Below are positions 11,197 through 21,689 of a stretch of 64,000 nt of DNA, piece by piece. The first letter of the stretch is position 1. Each line of letters begins with the position of its first letter. Where the stretch lies: assembly GCA_936450465.1 (NCBI GenBank), contig OW388299.1:37397548-37461547 (forward strand), read 5' to 3'. The translations under genes were made by a program, and so were the position numbers. Under the pieces are notes generated by a model. The model had not been told where the DNA came from and made no database searches. It saw only the letters and a program-made list of their open reading frames with translations. The stretch is from Gibbula magus (Eukaryota > Mollusca > Gastropoda > Trochida > Trochidae).

Positions 11197-12925
11197 TACT
11201 AACAGGTGTGATACATTTATGCACCTTTAAACTAATGTAACGACACACTACCAACATCTAAATGGCATACAATAAGGACTAGTATTTATAGATTTTCAAC
11301 TTATTTATGTATGTGAAAAGCGCGTTTCGTCAAGTATATCAAATCATGATCAAGCAAATGCGTCTATAATTTTTTTTAAATGAAAAAAAAGTTGAAAATC
11401 TATGACGACTTCTTTTTGTATGTTTCCCAACTTCTAAAATGCCACTTACAGGACATAAACAACTTTACATAAATTAGTATATGAAATTTATCAACAACGT
11501 TTCATGATATCACCACAGTCTTGCTAAATAATTTATCTATTAGACTTTCGTATACACGGTCTTGAAAATCATTGATAAAGATGATGAACGCATTTGAATG
11601 CATGGCACTAATTGGATTAAGAGTTTAATAAAGAAAAATAAAATAAATGATATTAAAAAAACCCACTATGTTTTGTTTCATTTGTAAAGGCCCGATGACC
11701 TTTATACCGAATAAAGAATTTGAATTATTCTCTAAAACCAACAAAAATAACAGATGCGAATGGGCTTGCAAAATTGTGTGTATTCATAGTTTGAAAATAC
11801 AAGCAAAAGTTAAATCTTTTACTTTGAAGATAATAAAATCCTCGATTCCCACGCGCAAGTGATGGAATTTGATACATGCATGTGATCTGATATTTGACGA
11901 TAGCCACCGGAAAGGTAGCACATGCTGACTATGTTGAACATATCTGGCACTCTAATGATCAACATAATGTATGTAAACTAAATCCATATTAACATATTGG
12001 ATACCAAAACTAATGAGAATTTTAATATCTATAAACGTGTGTAAAAATCATTTCCGAATTTAATTTCACAAAATCTATTGACGTATTTGATTCTGTGTAA
12101 TGGACTTCTGATGTATGAGGTTTTACAATAGTAATTAATTTTATCTGATATGTACCACTTTAGGTCATTTTGACTCCGATTATTGTAAACAATATTAATT
12201 ACAGTCATTAGGTAAAAATAAACCACGTCTGATGGCATACGTCCTTATAATTGATGAACATTTTTATCTAAGCATGTGGTTTTCATAAACAGTTTAGGCA
12301 TATTGATGACTATTATAAATGCTTTCTCTATATCATAGCATTTTAATTGTATATTATTAAGTAAATGTTAATCATCTACCATCTCATTACAAATAATGTT
12401 ACCTGTATATAATTGATGTGATTAAAGTACATTCGTGTATTTAATCAATACTTTTGATCAAAATTTCTCTATGATATTAGAACTTACATCACGATGTTTA
12501 TAAAATAGAATTAATTATCAGGCTGGAAGACAAGAAATGAATTATCATGGCATTTAGTGGTTTATGATATGTGTTTATTATATTGTAATTATATCAATTA
12601 TCGCAGCCGAGGAGTAATGCAGACAGGTAAATTTGACAACTTGACTATTAGAATTAATCATTAAGCATTCAATCATGATAATCATTAGGACCATTTCCTT
12701 ATATGGGTATAATTTACCCGCAGATAAAAAGTCAAGAAGTTTCATCAACTTTTTGAACAAATAAAATGATATAATTGTATATAATATATGCATCAATTTA
12801 TCTACTTCTAAGACATGGACAAACGACCATGATCTCTATTAAAGCATAATTTAATTTAAACTTTAATAATGTCGAAATTCTTCAAGGCATTTAGAAGTTG
12901 GTATAGTAGTCAGAGAAAAAACTTT
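11197..12925. other. intergenic, no gene seen
   Basis: No supported exon or RNA. Several short frames (11647-11862, 12029-12238, 12578-12796) have AT-rich composition and no motif. Confidence 0.45.
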
Positions 12926-13010
12926 TGGATGACAACTTCTTTATTTGTTTCACGCGACGTTTCTGGGTTACTTCTTGTCACCTGAAAACGGGCCACAAGT
13001 TGTCATCCCA
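12926..13010 (-). mobile_element. Penelope-type end, decayed hammerhead
   Basis: The minus strand keeps GAAAC-GTC-GCG (12952-12963) and the tail AATAAAGAAGTTGTCATCC. The CTGATGA box is lost (it reads GGTGACA). The outer sequences GATGACAACTT and AAGTTGTCATC form an inverted pair. Confidence 0.5.
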
Positions 13011-13389
13011 AAGATTTGTATCTCGAACAATGTCAAAAAACACGTACACAAAATTTTCAATTTCGAAACCGAGATTGTGCATCTCATATAGTACTGACAA
13101 ACATACAATGGTTTTCCTATATTTAAAAAATGACACGCGATACAAATATGTTTCATATGGTATTCAAATGTTGAACTGCAATATACAATGTAATTTTACA
13201 TTTAATATTACAACATAGCAGTATATCGTCAAAGGGGCATGTTAGTGGCAATATATTCTAGCAATGCTTCACTTTGTGAGAAAGATAACTCCACCCGGTT
13301 CTCATGAGTAAGCAATAGTAAGCATGTCCATCACCATCGGTGGCACCGTCTTCCATACATAACCAGAAAACAGTATATATGTGTCTGTT

Positions 13390-13735
13390 TGAAAACTGTT
13401 TAGAAAAGAAATCCGTAACACATGTGTACATATCACATTTACCTAGCAACCATTGTTACAGCTCAACCGTATGTCACAATATTATACAATTGTTCATGAC
13501 CGTAGCTTGCCGTCGTAAGAGAAGTGTGACGTTTCCTGGCTATTTTTACACAATTCAAATGGAATAGATTGGGTAATAAAGAAATTATTACACTCGTAAG
13601 TGTGTCATAAGACTTTTACGAAACTCGTGCAAATATATGGATAACCCTCGCTCTCGCTCGGGCAATACAAACATTGACACTATATAGTTTCGCAAAAGTC
13701 GTATGACAAACTTTCTCGGGTAATAATCTCTATAT
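13390..13735 (+). repeat. hairpin repeat family H
   Basis: Left part: GTGTACATATCACATTTACC, TAGCAACCATTG, then CTTGCCGTCGTAAGAGAAG. Right part: a hairpin with arms around GTGTGTCATAAGACTTTTAC and GTCGTATGAC, loop CCCTCGCTCTCGCTCGGGC, ending GGTAATAATCTCTAT. It is co-linear with 63160-63550 and, inverted, with 51335-51710. Confidence 0.85.
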
Positions 13736-14339
13736 ATGGTCTCGAGGGGCGCCTAGCGTCACCGAAAGTACAGTTCTTACAGGGAAATACTACAAATTGT
13801 ACGCTTTGAGTATGACGTATATGTGTTGAAATAATGCATTTCGGGTGAACCTTTTCCCGGACATCGATCTTCTACAGGCGATCTATCTTAACTTATACAA
13901 TTAAATCCAATACATAATATAAATATGTAATAATTTTGTTAATTAATATATACTACTCAATTTGAAATTTAAGTCTCTCTCTCCCATGCAAGGAAATGAC
14001 AAACACTGACAGTTTAAACATGAGCATCCCATGTAAGGCGTTGGTCGTTTGCCTATGTAGAGAGAATAACCTATGCATAAAACAGACATAAAAAATAAAT
14101 TTTACTTTTGAATACACATTTAGTACGTGTAGAATGGCAACTTGTTTGTTTTTTTAAGATGAAAAAAATATTGTTCAAATAACAAAACGTAACTCATGTT
14201 CGTATTATAAAATGTCTCGTCAAGAAAAACAATTCTTCTGTGGTACAGGATTTCATTTGAAGTTTTAAAATTGTATGACGTCGTAATATTTGGACGAAAC
14301 AAATAAACTTAGAGTTTTAGAAGTTGTTGACAGATACTG
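13736..14339. other. intergenic, no feature seen
   Basis: No gene or repeat recognised. Confidence 0.4.
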
Positions 14340-14910
14340 ATGGAAGTTGATGGATTTCGGACCAAGCGATGGTTTTAAAAGATAACAAACCTCGTCTTCG
14401 GAACAGATCGAAGGTCCTTCCGGTGATTACCGATCATCAATCTGTCATCGCCGAAGTGAAGAAATCGACTTTTTTCGGCAAATGTCGTAACACTTCGGAG
14501 TGATGGCGGACGGGGTGAGAGTAGGTCACGTGAGGGTCACGTGGGGGCACGCTCCGTGACTAACTTTTGATTTATGAGATTGAATTAGTTTTTACTTCCA
14601 CTTTTTTCTTTCTAATTATATTGGAAAATATTCTGTAAGGGTCGATGGCTTTGGCAACTATCAAGAAAACTGACGGAGTAATATTGAGAATAAAGCGCCT
14701 CAATTAATCAGGAGAAATACTGAAGTTGATAGAATAATTACAGCACGCATGCCCTGAGCAGGCACAGAAGCCGTGGAAATGGTTTAAGTTTGTTTCTGTA
14801 ATTGGATGGACTCTTATTGGCAGCGCCATGTTGCAATGTGGATGTGTCGCCATGTAGTTTTGATTTAGGGCGTGCAATTCTCTTAAAGCTCAGGACTGGA
14901 TGAGCTTGGA
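14340..14910. promoter_or_regulatory. candidate conserved non-coding element
   Basis: A compact, higher-GC, repeat-free stretch in an AT-rich gene desert. It has two nearby CACGTG E-boxes (GGTCACGTGAGGGTCACGTG at about 14525-14545), homeodomain-type TTAATT/TAATTA cores (CTCAATTAATCAGG, GAATAATTAC) and no coherent reading frame. Texture alone suggests a regulatory element; no cross-species conservation was tested. Confidence 0.35.
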
Positions 14911-14920
14911 ACAGATTTTA

Positions 14921-15433
14921 TTAAATAAAAACTGAAATTATTATTGATTTGGAAAAAGAATTAGAGTTCCAATTATGATTTGCATTAATTTCATAAAACG
15001 ATCTTCCGGATTTTATATGAAATGGGAGGAAGAGGGTGATATTTAGAACTGAAAGAAATAATAAAACTGTCCATCCAAGGATGATAATTACTAAACACAA
15101 AACGAAATACAAAGGTTGGCAACGGAAATGTTGCAATAAAAAAGCAAAACACAACAATCCTAAAAGAGTCGTTCTTTGACTCGAATGAACATCTTCGGAT
15201 CGGTAGATTATCTTGAAGAAATTTCGAAACAAACTGACGACTTCGTAATCTCTTGATATGACCATTAAGACTTTAAGGATATAGGGACAGGTTCCATTGA
15301 TGATGTTTAAGTTAGAAATATTTCCAAAATCGGTCACTTGTGCTAGTAGAAGTCTTAATCCATTACATAAAAATCGCACTAGGTTTTGAAAGTCATTTAC
15401 ACTTAGGACAGTTGAGAAGGTTTCTTGATGTAT
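14921..15433 (-). CDS. uncertain open frame, unassigned
   Basis: The minus-strand frame runs about 170 codons without a stop and ends at 14921. The N-terminal half reads plausibly (residues such as FQNLVRF, SNLNIINGTCPY, FRNFFKII). The second half is a hydrophobic run that AT-rich DNA can produce by chance. The upstream stop lies just before 15433, and no convincing splice acceptor or start was found. I do not recognise a family. It may be a single exon of an unseen gene, a decayed exon, or chance. Confidence 0.15.
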   Translation of the reverse strand: MHQETFSTVLSVNDFQNLVRFLCNGLRLLLAQVTDFGNISNLNIINGTCPYILKVLMVISRDYEVVSLFRNFFKIIYRSEDVHSSQRTTLLGLLCFAFLLQHFRCQPLYFVLCLVIIILGWTVLLFLSVLNITLFLPFHIKSGRSFYEINANHNWNSNSFSKSIIISVFI

Positions 15434-15946
15434 TCATACATTTCACCTGTTTACTTGCTCACCTCTCCCAACCGATTGCATTCATTGTTTGATTATGTTG
15501 TTAGTTATTGTGTGTTGCTGTTGTTGTTTCCGACAGATTGATTGTATATATTGGAAATTACTCACATTTGAAGTATTTGAAAGTAACCCTGGACCAATTT
15601 GATCATCAACTTCCGGTCTCTATCACTGGTTAATTTAAGGTTTCCTGTTTTCTTCTGTCTTTGAAGACAGATGTGACGTCGCCAAGGCCAAGTTTGATAC
15701 GTTGACAATAGTAAACCATATGGTGTCATCGTGGTAGGATTTAAAGTCAGGACTCGCATAATAACAGATCATATCTGATGCCATATATAGTCCTATATAT
15801 AGACGAATGTGACAAGTTCTGATAATAAGCAGCAGCATTTTATATTTTTAATATGTCACGAATATAACGTAAGTATGGCGACTTTAGCATGAATTGATGT
15901 TGGTCACGGAGTCATATTTTCATCCTCATCATTTCTTCAGTTTTGA

Positions 15947-15973
15947 CCCCCCCCCCCCCCCCCCCCCCCCCCC
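15947..15973. repeat. poly-C tract, 27 bases
   Basis: Uninterrupted run of C on the plus strand. Length calls in such tracts are unreliable. Confidence 0.95.
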
Positions 15974-16844
15974 GTTCCATTTGTAAATTATGTTGCTTAA
16001 AACTTCCTTAAAAGCCAAATATTCTAACCTCGTTATAAATAAAGTTGCGGTTACAAATCATGCTCTGTGTTTGTGCTGCTCATATAGTTTAGACAGTTTT
16101 CCAATCAATATGGTCCTATATAACTGTATCCGTAATTATCTAACTGTATCTTACGGCTAATCCCAAGCCAATTGAATGTATACAAGAAATGAAACATTAA
16201 GCTAAGACATCGCAAAGAACGGATCTAAAGAACTATTGATTTGCCCGGGTTATGGGTATGTAGAGTTCTGTTATGTCATAGAGAATAAATCTAATTACTT
16301 TATCTTGATAAACTGAGGATTATCCGCGGAACAAGGAAAGAACACATACGTAAGCAAGGTATGTAAAAGCAAATAATCCGCATTTTCTGGCAGTCATATA
16401 TGTCTTACTTACCTAGGTGCGTGTCCAATGAGACAGATTCCATGTAACGTGTCGTTGGTTTAAAAGTTGTGTTTTATTTGAATACTTATGCAAGGAAATA
16501 TGTCCTTAAGAACAGTCGTCATGAGGTTAAGAGTATCATAAGCTTTCTGTGATATATCATTCCATGTGAAAACAAATTGAAAAGTACCAAAGGTGATTCC
16601 ATAGAATTGGAAATTTTGAGAAGTTATAAAACGATTTATTGACCCCTTTGTCTCGTACGTGAAGTTTCGTTTACTACTCATAATTTAATTTATTAAGGAT
16701 CTTAATATGGATCGTCCGGAAGCATTTCATACAACACTCATAAGACTTTGATAAGGATTTACATTTTTAATTATTTTTCAAATTAATTAACAAAATGTTA
16801 TATAGTGCATATAAGACAACTCCGTTCCAATCTCAGTTCCAAAT
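15974..16844. other. intergenic, no gene seen
   Basis: No supported feature. Confidence 0.4.
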
Positions 16845-17295
16845 CCAAATATATTGGATGTATTTGATAAAGGTGTCTTCTTGTTGTTTTGGGAGTATTT
16901 GACAAAATTGTGTCAGCATGATATATTGGAAACATTCGACAAAGTGTCATATTATATTGGTGTCATTATGTTTTATTGGGAACATTTGATATATGTCGTT
17001 ATCCTATACTGGGAACATTTGATACAGGTGTCATTTTGTTGTTGTGGGAGCAAGTGACAAAATTGTGTCAGCATGATATATTGGAAACATTCGACAAAGT
17101 GCCATATTATATTGGTGTCATGTTTTATTGCAAGTAATCGACAAAGATGTCATATGTTATATTGGGATTATTAAACAAAGTGCAGTCATATCATATTGGT
17201 GTCGTTATGTTATTTTGGGAACATTCAACAAAATGCAGTCATAACATATTGGTGTCATTATGTTACATTGGAAACATTCAACAAAAGCGTCCTCG
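16845..17295 (+). repeat. minisatellite, about 36 bp unit
   Basis: About a dozen imperfect units built on TATTGGGAACATTTGACAAA followed by GTGTCAT(T)ATGT. A higher-order duplication is visible: AAATTGTGTCAGCATGATAT with its flanks occurs at both about 16906 and 17055. The plus-strand frames through it (16854-17057, 17147-17344) are by-products. Confidence 0.85.
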
Positions 17296-17599
17296 ATTCC
17301 TTACCTGTTATTTACAGATGTTCGGTGATGGTCATGAACTGTGACGTAATTTGAAAACTGTTTAAAAAGTGGAAAACCATGTATGTCTGGCTGACATGCT
17401 TTAGATAGCATCGACGTATTCTCATGTTTCACTATGAACGAATTTCGAAAGCTTAATAAAATCATATTTTTTTTATAATATATTTTTTTTTACATTTTGG
17501 GATCCGAAGAGAAATTGTTCAACCAAGCTAACTTCATTTCGTTTAAAATTAAGACGTGATACTTTAAAACGTTCCATCCCTTTCATACCATCTGATATT

Positions 17600-18110
17600 T
17601 TAAATAGGTGACAAACCGTTCCTATTCCTATTGTTAGTCAATGTTAAGCGTTCAGTGACAGAAACTAAATTATCCTCAACTATCGCGAGAAATAATGAAC
17701 GCGAATTGACGTCCCTCCTGAAAAATCTGAGAGTTGGTAAAACGGCTCTTCATTTCTGTCCATTCTTATTTCCCATCCCCTTTGAAATCGTGCCACAAAG
17801 AAACGCGTCGCAATGGGTCGTCTACAAGTGCTCTTTCGCCCAGAACATAATTGGAAATCGTTGCGTTGGTGATATCACCCTTAATGAGCGTTGATTCCTT
17901 GACATGGCGGCTCTAGCAGACGACAGCAAGAGGAGACACAGCACGTAAAGCTCGTGCAGCGCGTGCAGGCATGTCACGTAAAACTCGTGCGCCCCGCGCG
18001 ATCATGTTGAGCAGCACGTGAAAAGCAAGTCGTGGGTCAGGGGAGATAATTGCGTCAGGTCATATCGGCCGAGGTCTACGTTTTTGATGCAACGGAATGG
18101 TGTTGGTAAT
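17600..18110. promoter_or_regulatory. candidate conserved non-coding or promoter-like element
   Basis: GC-rich island in AT-rich desert. It has repeated CACGTAAA/GCACGTGAAA and CTCGTGC motifs (about 17938-18020) and the stretch CCATCCCCTTTGAAATCG. The 87-codon frame at 17631-17894 has no recognisable domain. It may be an enhancer, or the promoter of a gene whose exons I cannot see. Confidence 0.3.
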
Positions 18111-18599
18111 CCGTAACTATTAACAGTGATAGTGTGGCCTTTGAGTTCTATTGTTGACGAGACAATTTAGTGCATCAGTGTCAACAATAGTTTTGCGAGT
18201 TTATTTGCGAGACGAACTCAGAATAATGTTTTGAACTGGTTTAATTTTTGCGTTGAATAATCTTCAGTACGTGTGGAAACAGTGAATTATTTCAAATAAT
18301 TAATCAAATTAATTAACTGAAAGATTGATTGTCTCTTTCGACTCATTTTGCTAAAACATAATTTAAATTACTTTCGATTAAACCCATGTATTTAAAATTA
18401 TCAAAAATCTATTTATTAAGAAAATATGTCTGGTGGATAGACGACAATACGGATATTATCAACAGACGTCATTTGAACAATCCAACGTAAAGGTTTTGAC
18501 AAGAGACATAACTCGTGATCCTTATCGTGTCTTACAAGGCACATTAATACATCGAGAGCGACCCAGGGCATGGCACATTTGTCCGTATGTGTTTATGAT

Positions 18600-19360
18600 G
18601 TAAATACAATCATGCCAGCCGATCACAAGTCAGAGAGGGGAACCCATCGTGCGGCACGCTTTGCACGTGATAATGACGAGGGCAAGCGATCAATAAGGTG
18701 TCCTCGTAAAGATATAATTCCATCCCTAATTTTCAGGCCTTAATGTGCCTGGCCCCAAGACAAGAAAATTTGTTCGCGCTTCTGTCATCTAAAGAGCTGC
18801 CTTTTAATTAAATGAGATGGCGTCCGCTTGTTAGCAAAGCCAGGAGATGTCACGGCCGCGGAACGGGACTACTTCTTGGTAACTCTGGCCATATCCCCCA
18901 GCATGTGCTAATGAGCTAAATTCTGCTTGCTCCGGCCCATCAGAGTTCTATAACAAAATTTCCTTGCTTCGTCTATTGTCGCATCTCATGCGAACTTGTT
19001 TGCGAATTCCTTTAAACACTTGTAATGTCAGTAAAATCGAAGTGACTGGCGACTCTCCCTGGACAAGGAATGTACAAATTACTCAAATTATACACATCGT
19101 CATCGGGGGTGCCTTGCATGCTGCTATTATAGAAAATTTCTCTGCGTAATCTCATAAGCCCGCCCGTTGCCTTCTTAACTTGTAAGTCAATCTTCTATTC
19201 GCAGTAGCAATTACCTCCTGCCTGGCGCTTTCTTGGACTGGTTAAATATTTGCTCCCAGCTAACTGTAAAGGAACATTAATGCAACATTGCCTAAGTCGT
19301 GGGATTAATTAAGTAGCACGGCTTCTCTTGGCTTGGGTCATGAAATCGTTTATTTTCTTC
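18600..19360. promoter_or_regulatory. candidate conserved non-coding element
   Basis: A repeat-free, balanced-composition stretch of about 760 bp, with homeodomain-like cores in CTTTTAATTAAATGAG (about 18801), GTGCTAATGAGCTAAATT (about 18906) and GGGATTAATTAAGTAG (about 19301). No open frame spans it. The pattern resembles developmental enhancers that stay nearly unchanged over long times, but I could not compare species. Confidence 0.4.
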
Positions 19361-19599
19361 ATTTTCTCTTCACCTCCTAGCAGACGACATTTCTGGCCAA
19401 GGCAGCCATTGAGAACATATTTTCACTCATGCGATTCTCTTCCCAGTCTGCGAAAACAGAAATGAATTGATCACGGCGGTCGATTGTTTCAGAGGAATCT
19501 AAAGTTGAGACTTTTTTTAACATGGTTAAGTAGGCACTAGGTACCGACTGGGGTCCGTGATATTGATGATTTGCCACCATTTCAAAGACTTTAATTCCT

Positions 19600-20035
19600 G
19601 TAACAGCAATTACGATATTCAAATGCGTATCCATTTGGCTTGGATTTCGCCTGGAGATGTCTCGTTAGAATGTCTTACAGGGATAATTGTTTGCCCAAAA
19701 TGGCAACTCTCAATAGCTGGTCTAAGAGCCACCGTCTTGGGAACATTAAACTGAAAATAATATTTTGAAAAAAACTTTCCTAAAATTAATGGAAATTAAT
19801 TTCGCTCTTTGATGATTATGAATTTGCTTCAAAGAAAGAAGTTATTTAATTTCTTGAATTTTTACAGATACGCATTGGATTTTACTATCCATAACTTTTT
19901 GTCAATTATCTCTGTTAGACATCAGGTTCTTTGATCACTAAGGAATATTTCATTAACCATCTTTTGATAATCCAAAACAACTTTAATTTCTGACGTTGAC
20001 GTATTTAGTACCGAACATCTCCAAAAGTCAAATGA
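19600..20035. repeat. direct repeat of tektin 5' flank (copy 0)
   Basis: Matches 23505-23905 in the same orientation: CATTTGGCTTGG, GAATGTCTTACAG, ATAATTGTTTGC, GAGCCAC, TGGGAACAT, and later CCAAAACAACTT and TGATGAACCGA-like ends. At 23.5 kb the sequence is the upstream flank of the first tektin gene. Here no tektin lies beyond it, only the conserved-looking element, so this is a footprint of the duplication process. Confidence 0.7.
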
Positions 20036-20739
20036 ACCAATAATAAATACACCGAGACGTCGCGTCATCCCCTGAATTTGACAACTAGTTGGGGTCTATC
20101 AACAACTTAACTTAACAACTTAAGTACACATTTGTAATTGCACATGTACATGATGAAGTTGTATCAAGTCGCCCGGTGAGAAAGGTTTTACTTCAACAAC
20201 CATCATATGACCGGTTATAATACTTAAAAACTCATTACATAATATATTGGTTAAGAATATAGAATTACAACCGATTACCATGTCCCTAACCACAATACAG
20301 GCACATGAAATCCCTTCGACCGATGATGAAATGGAGGGGGGTATTTTTTGTGAACGAAATCCGATGGTATATTAAAACACATTACGCCGGAAGCATATTG
20401 CTCAGTAATGTATGTAGTGTCCCTGCTTACGTATATATATCATATAGTCATGTCTTATGGCACCGATGGATGACCGTATGCACCATAGCTGTACTCGAGA
20501 CATACAAGGTTCTGACAAGATTTATTGATTTTGTTTGGGAAATTCTCTATATAATCTGTTTAAATTATCTTGCTGAAGTGGGACAATCCACAGACGTTGA
20601 AGTACACTGTTTTGACACTTCTGTGTTAATGTTTGGTGTTCGGCAGAGATTGTGTTCGCTTCTTTACTTCTTGTGGGACTTATACTCACATCGTAATGTT
20701 ATGCAAAGAAGTATTACTTATGGATAACTCATAATTATA

Positions 20740-21240
20740 TAAATCCTTACCATGTTAATAGGCTTTTGGCTGACAAGGGTTTACTGTCTAACATACATGT
20801 TATGAACATTGATTTGTGTTCACAAAAGGTTCAAGATTATTTTGATTTAAACATATTTCTAAAAAGGATAAACTTTGAGATTTGCAATACATGTAAATGG
20901 AAAATATTGAACGACTGTGAATTTGACTGGCACATCATTTTATAATTCTACAGACATGGCTTGGAAGATGTTAAACTTGACTTTCAAAACAGATTCTTGG
21001 AAAAAATTATTATAATTAAATATACAATTGTTGAGAATGAATCTCATTGACAATGGTTTGTGTAGCTTTTGCAATGGTGTTTCTGAGAATATTTGTCGTG
21101 TTTATTGGAAATTCTTTGAAACCATTCTGGAATGAACTACAGATGGTAAATCTTTCGAAACGCTTGATTGAGTTTGTTATATTTCATAAGAATATCACCA
21201 GAACCTAATTTAAACCTTTGTCAAATAATGTAACCAATTC
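20740..21240 (+). mobile_element. LINE remnant inserted in duplication unit 1
   Basis: Frame fragments resemble a LINE ORF2 tail: GLCSFCNGVSENICRVYW at about 21055-21105, a C-x-x-C followed by a frame break and a GFWNELQ-like stretch. No counterpart exists at the equivalent position in unit 2 (28090-28220), so it appears to have arrived in unit 1 after duplication, or been deleted from unit 2. Confidence 0.6.
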
Positions 21241-21627
21241 ATTTAATTTTTAAACATATTCAGTAATTCAGAACAATTCAGTGAATATACTTCTTGTAGA
21301 AAAATATATACAAAAGTTCAATAATAAGCGAAGGCCTCTCGTCGCATTTAACAACCGACTGTGATTATATTGTTTAAGCACATATTCTTCAGCTGTTTCA
21401 CGATTCAGTCCTGTTTCGTAACCCGTTTGCTCCTTAGATATCAACATAAATCACATTCAGTCAGCTTTAAAAAAGCTTACCACCTATATATAAACTGAAC
21501 ACTTGCAAAAGGTAAAGTGATAAAATGATTTATTCTAGATTCCACGACCGGGAAGATACGCCTTGAATGCTCAACCATTCACTTCAATAAATAAAGCTTA
21601 ATACGAATTATATCAATGAAAAATACT

Positions 21628-21633
21628 TTATTT
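21628..21633 (-). terminator. polyadenylation signal AATAAA for tektin copy 1
   Basis: AATAAA on the minus strand, about 57 bp beyond the stop codon. The second tektin copy has the same signal at the same relative place. Confidence 0.7.
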
Positions 21634-21689
21634 ACAAGTACGTACAAAATCGAAGGTCATCAATCACATAAGTCGTGAGCATATAAGAG

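Larger units (their letters stand above)
20150..21685. repeat. 3' flank of tektin duplication unit 1
   Basis: Blocks at about 20485-20640 and 21460-21560 match 27928-28090 and 28220-28330 (GCTGTACTCGA, TTTATTGATTTTGTTTG, AATTCTCTATATAATC, CAGACGTTGAA, CTGAACACTTGCAAA, ATTTATTCTAGATTC). The 140-codon frame at 20305-20727 runs across this flank; since copy 2 does not preserve it, it is not a gene. Confidence 0.7.

Noticed and set aside
16854..17344. Two open frames with a repeated peptide pattern, possible repeat protein
   Set aside because: The DNA is a 36-bp minisatellite. Frame continuity follows from unit length being a multiple of three, and stops appear between units.
20305..20727. 140-codon plus-strand open frame beside tektin copy 1
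   Set aside because: The duplicated counterpart near 27.9-28.2 kb does not keep the frame, and no domain is recognisable.
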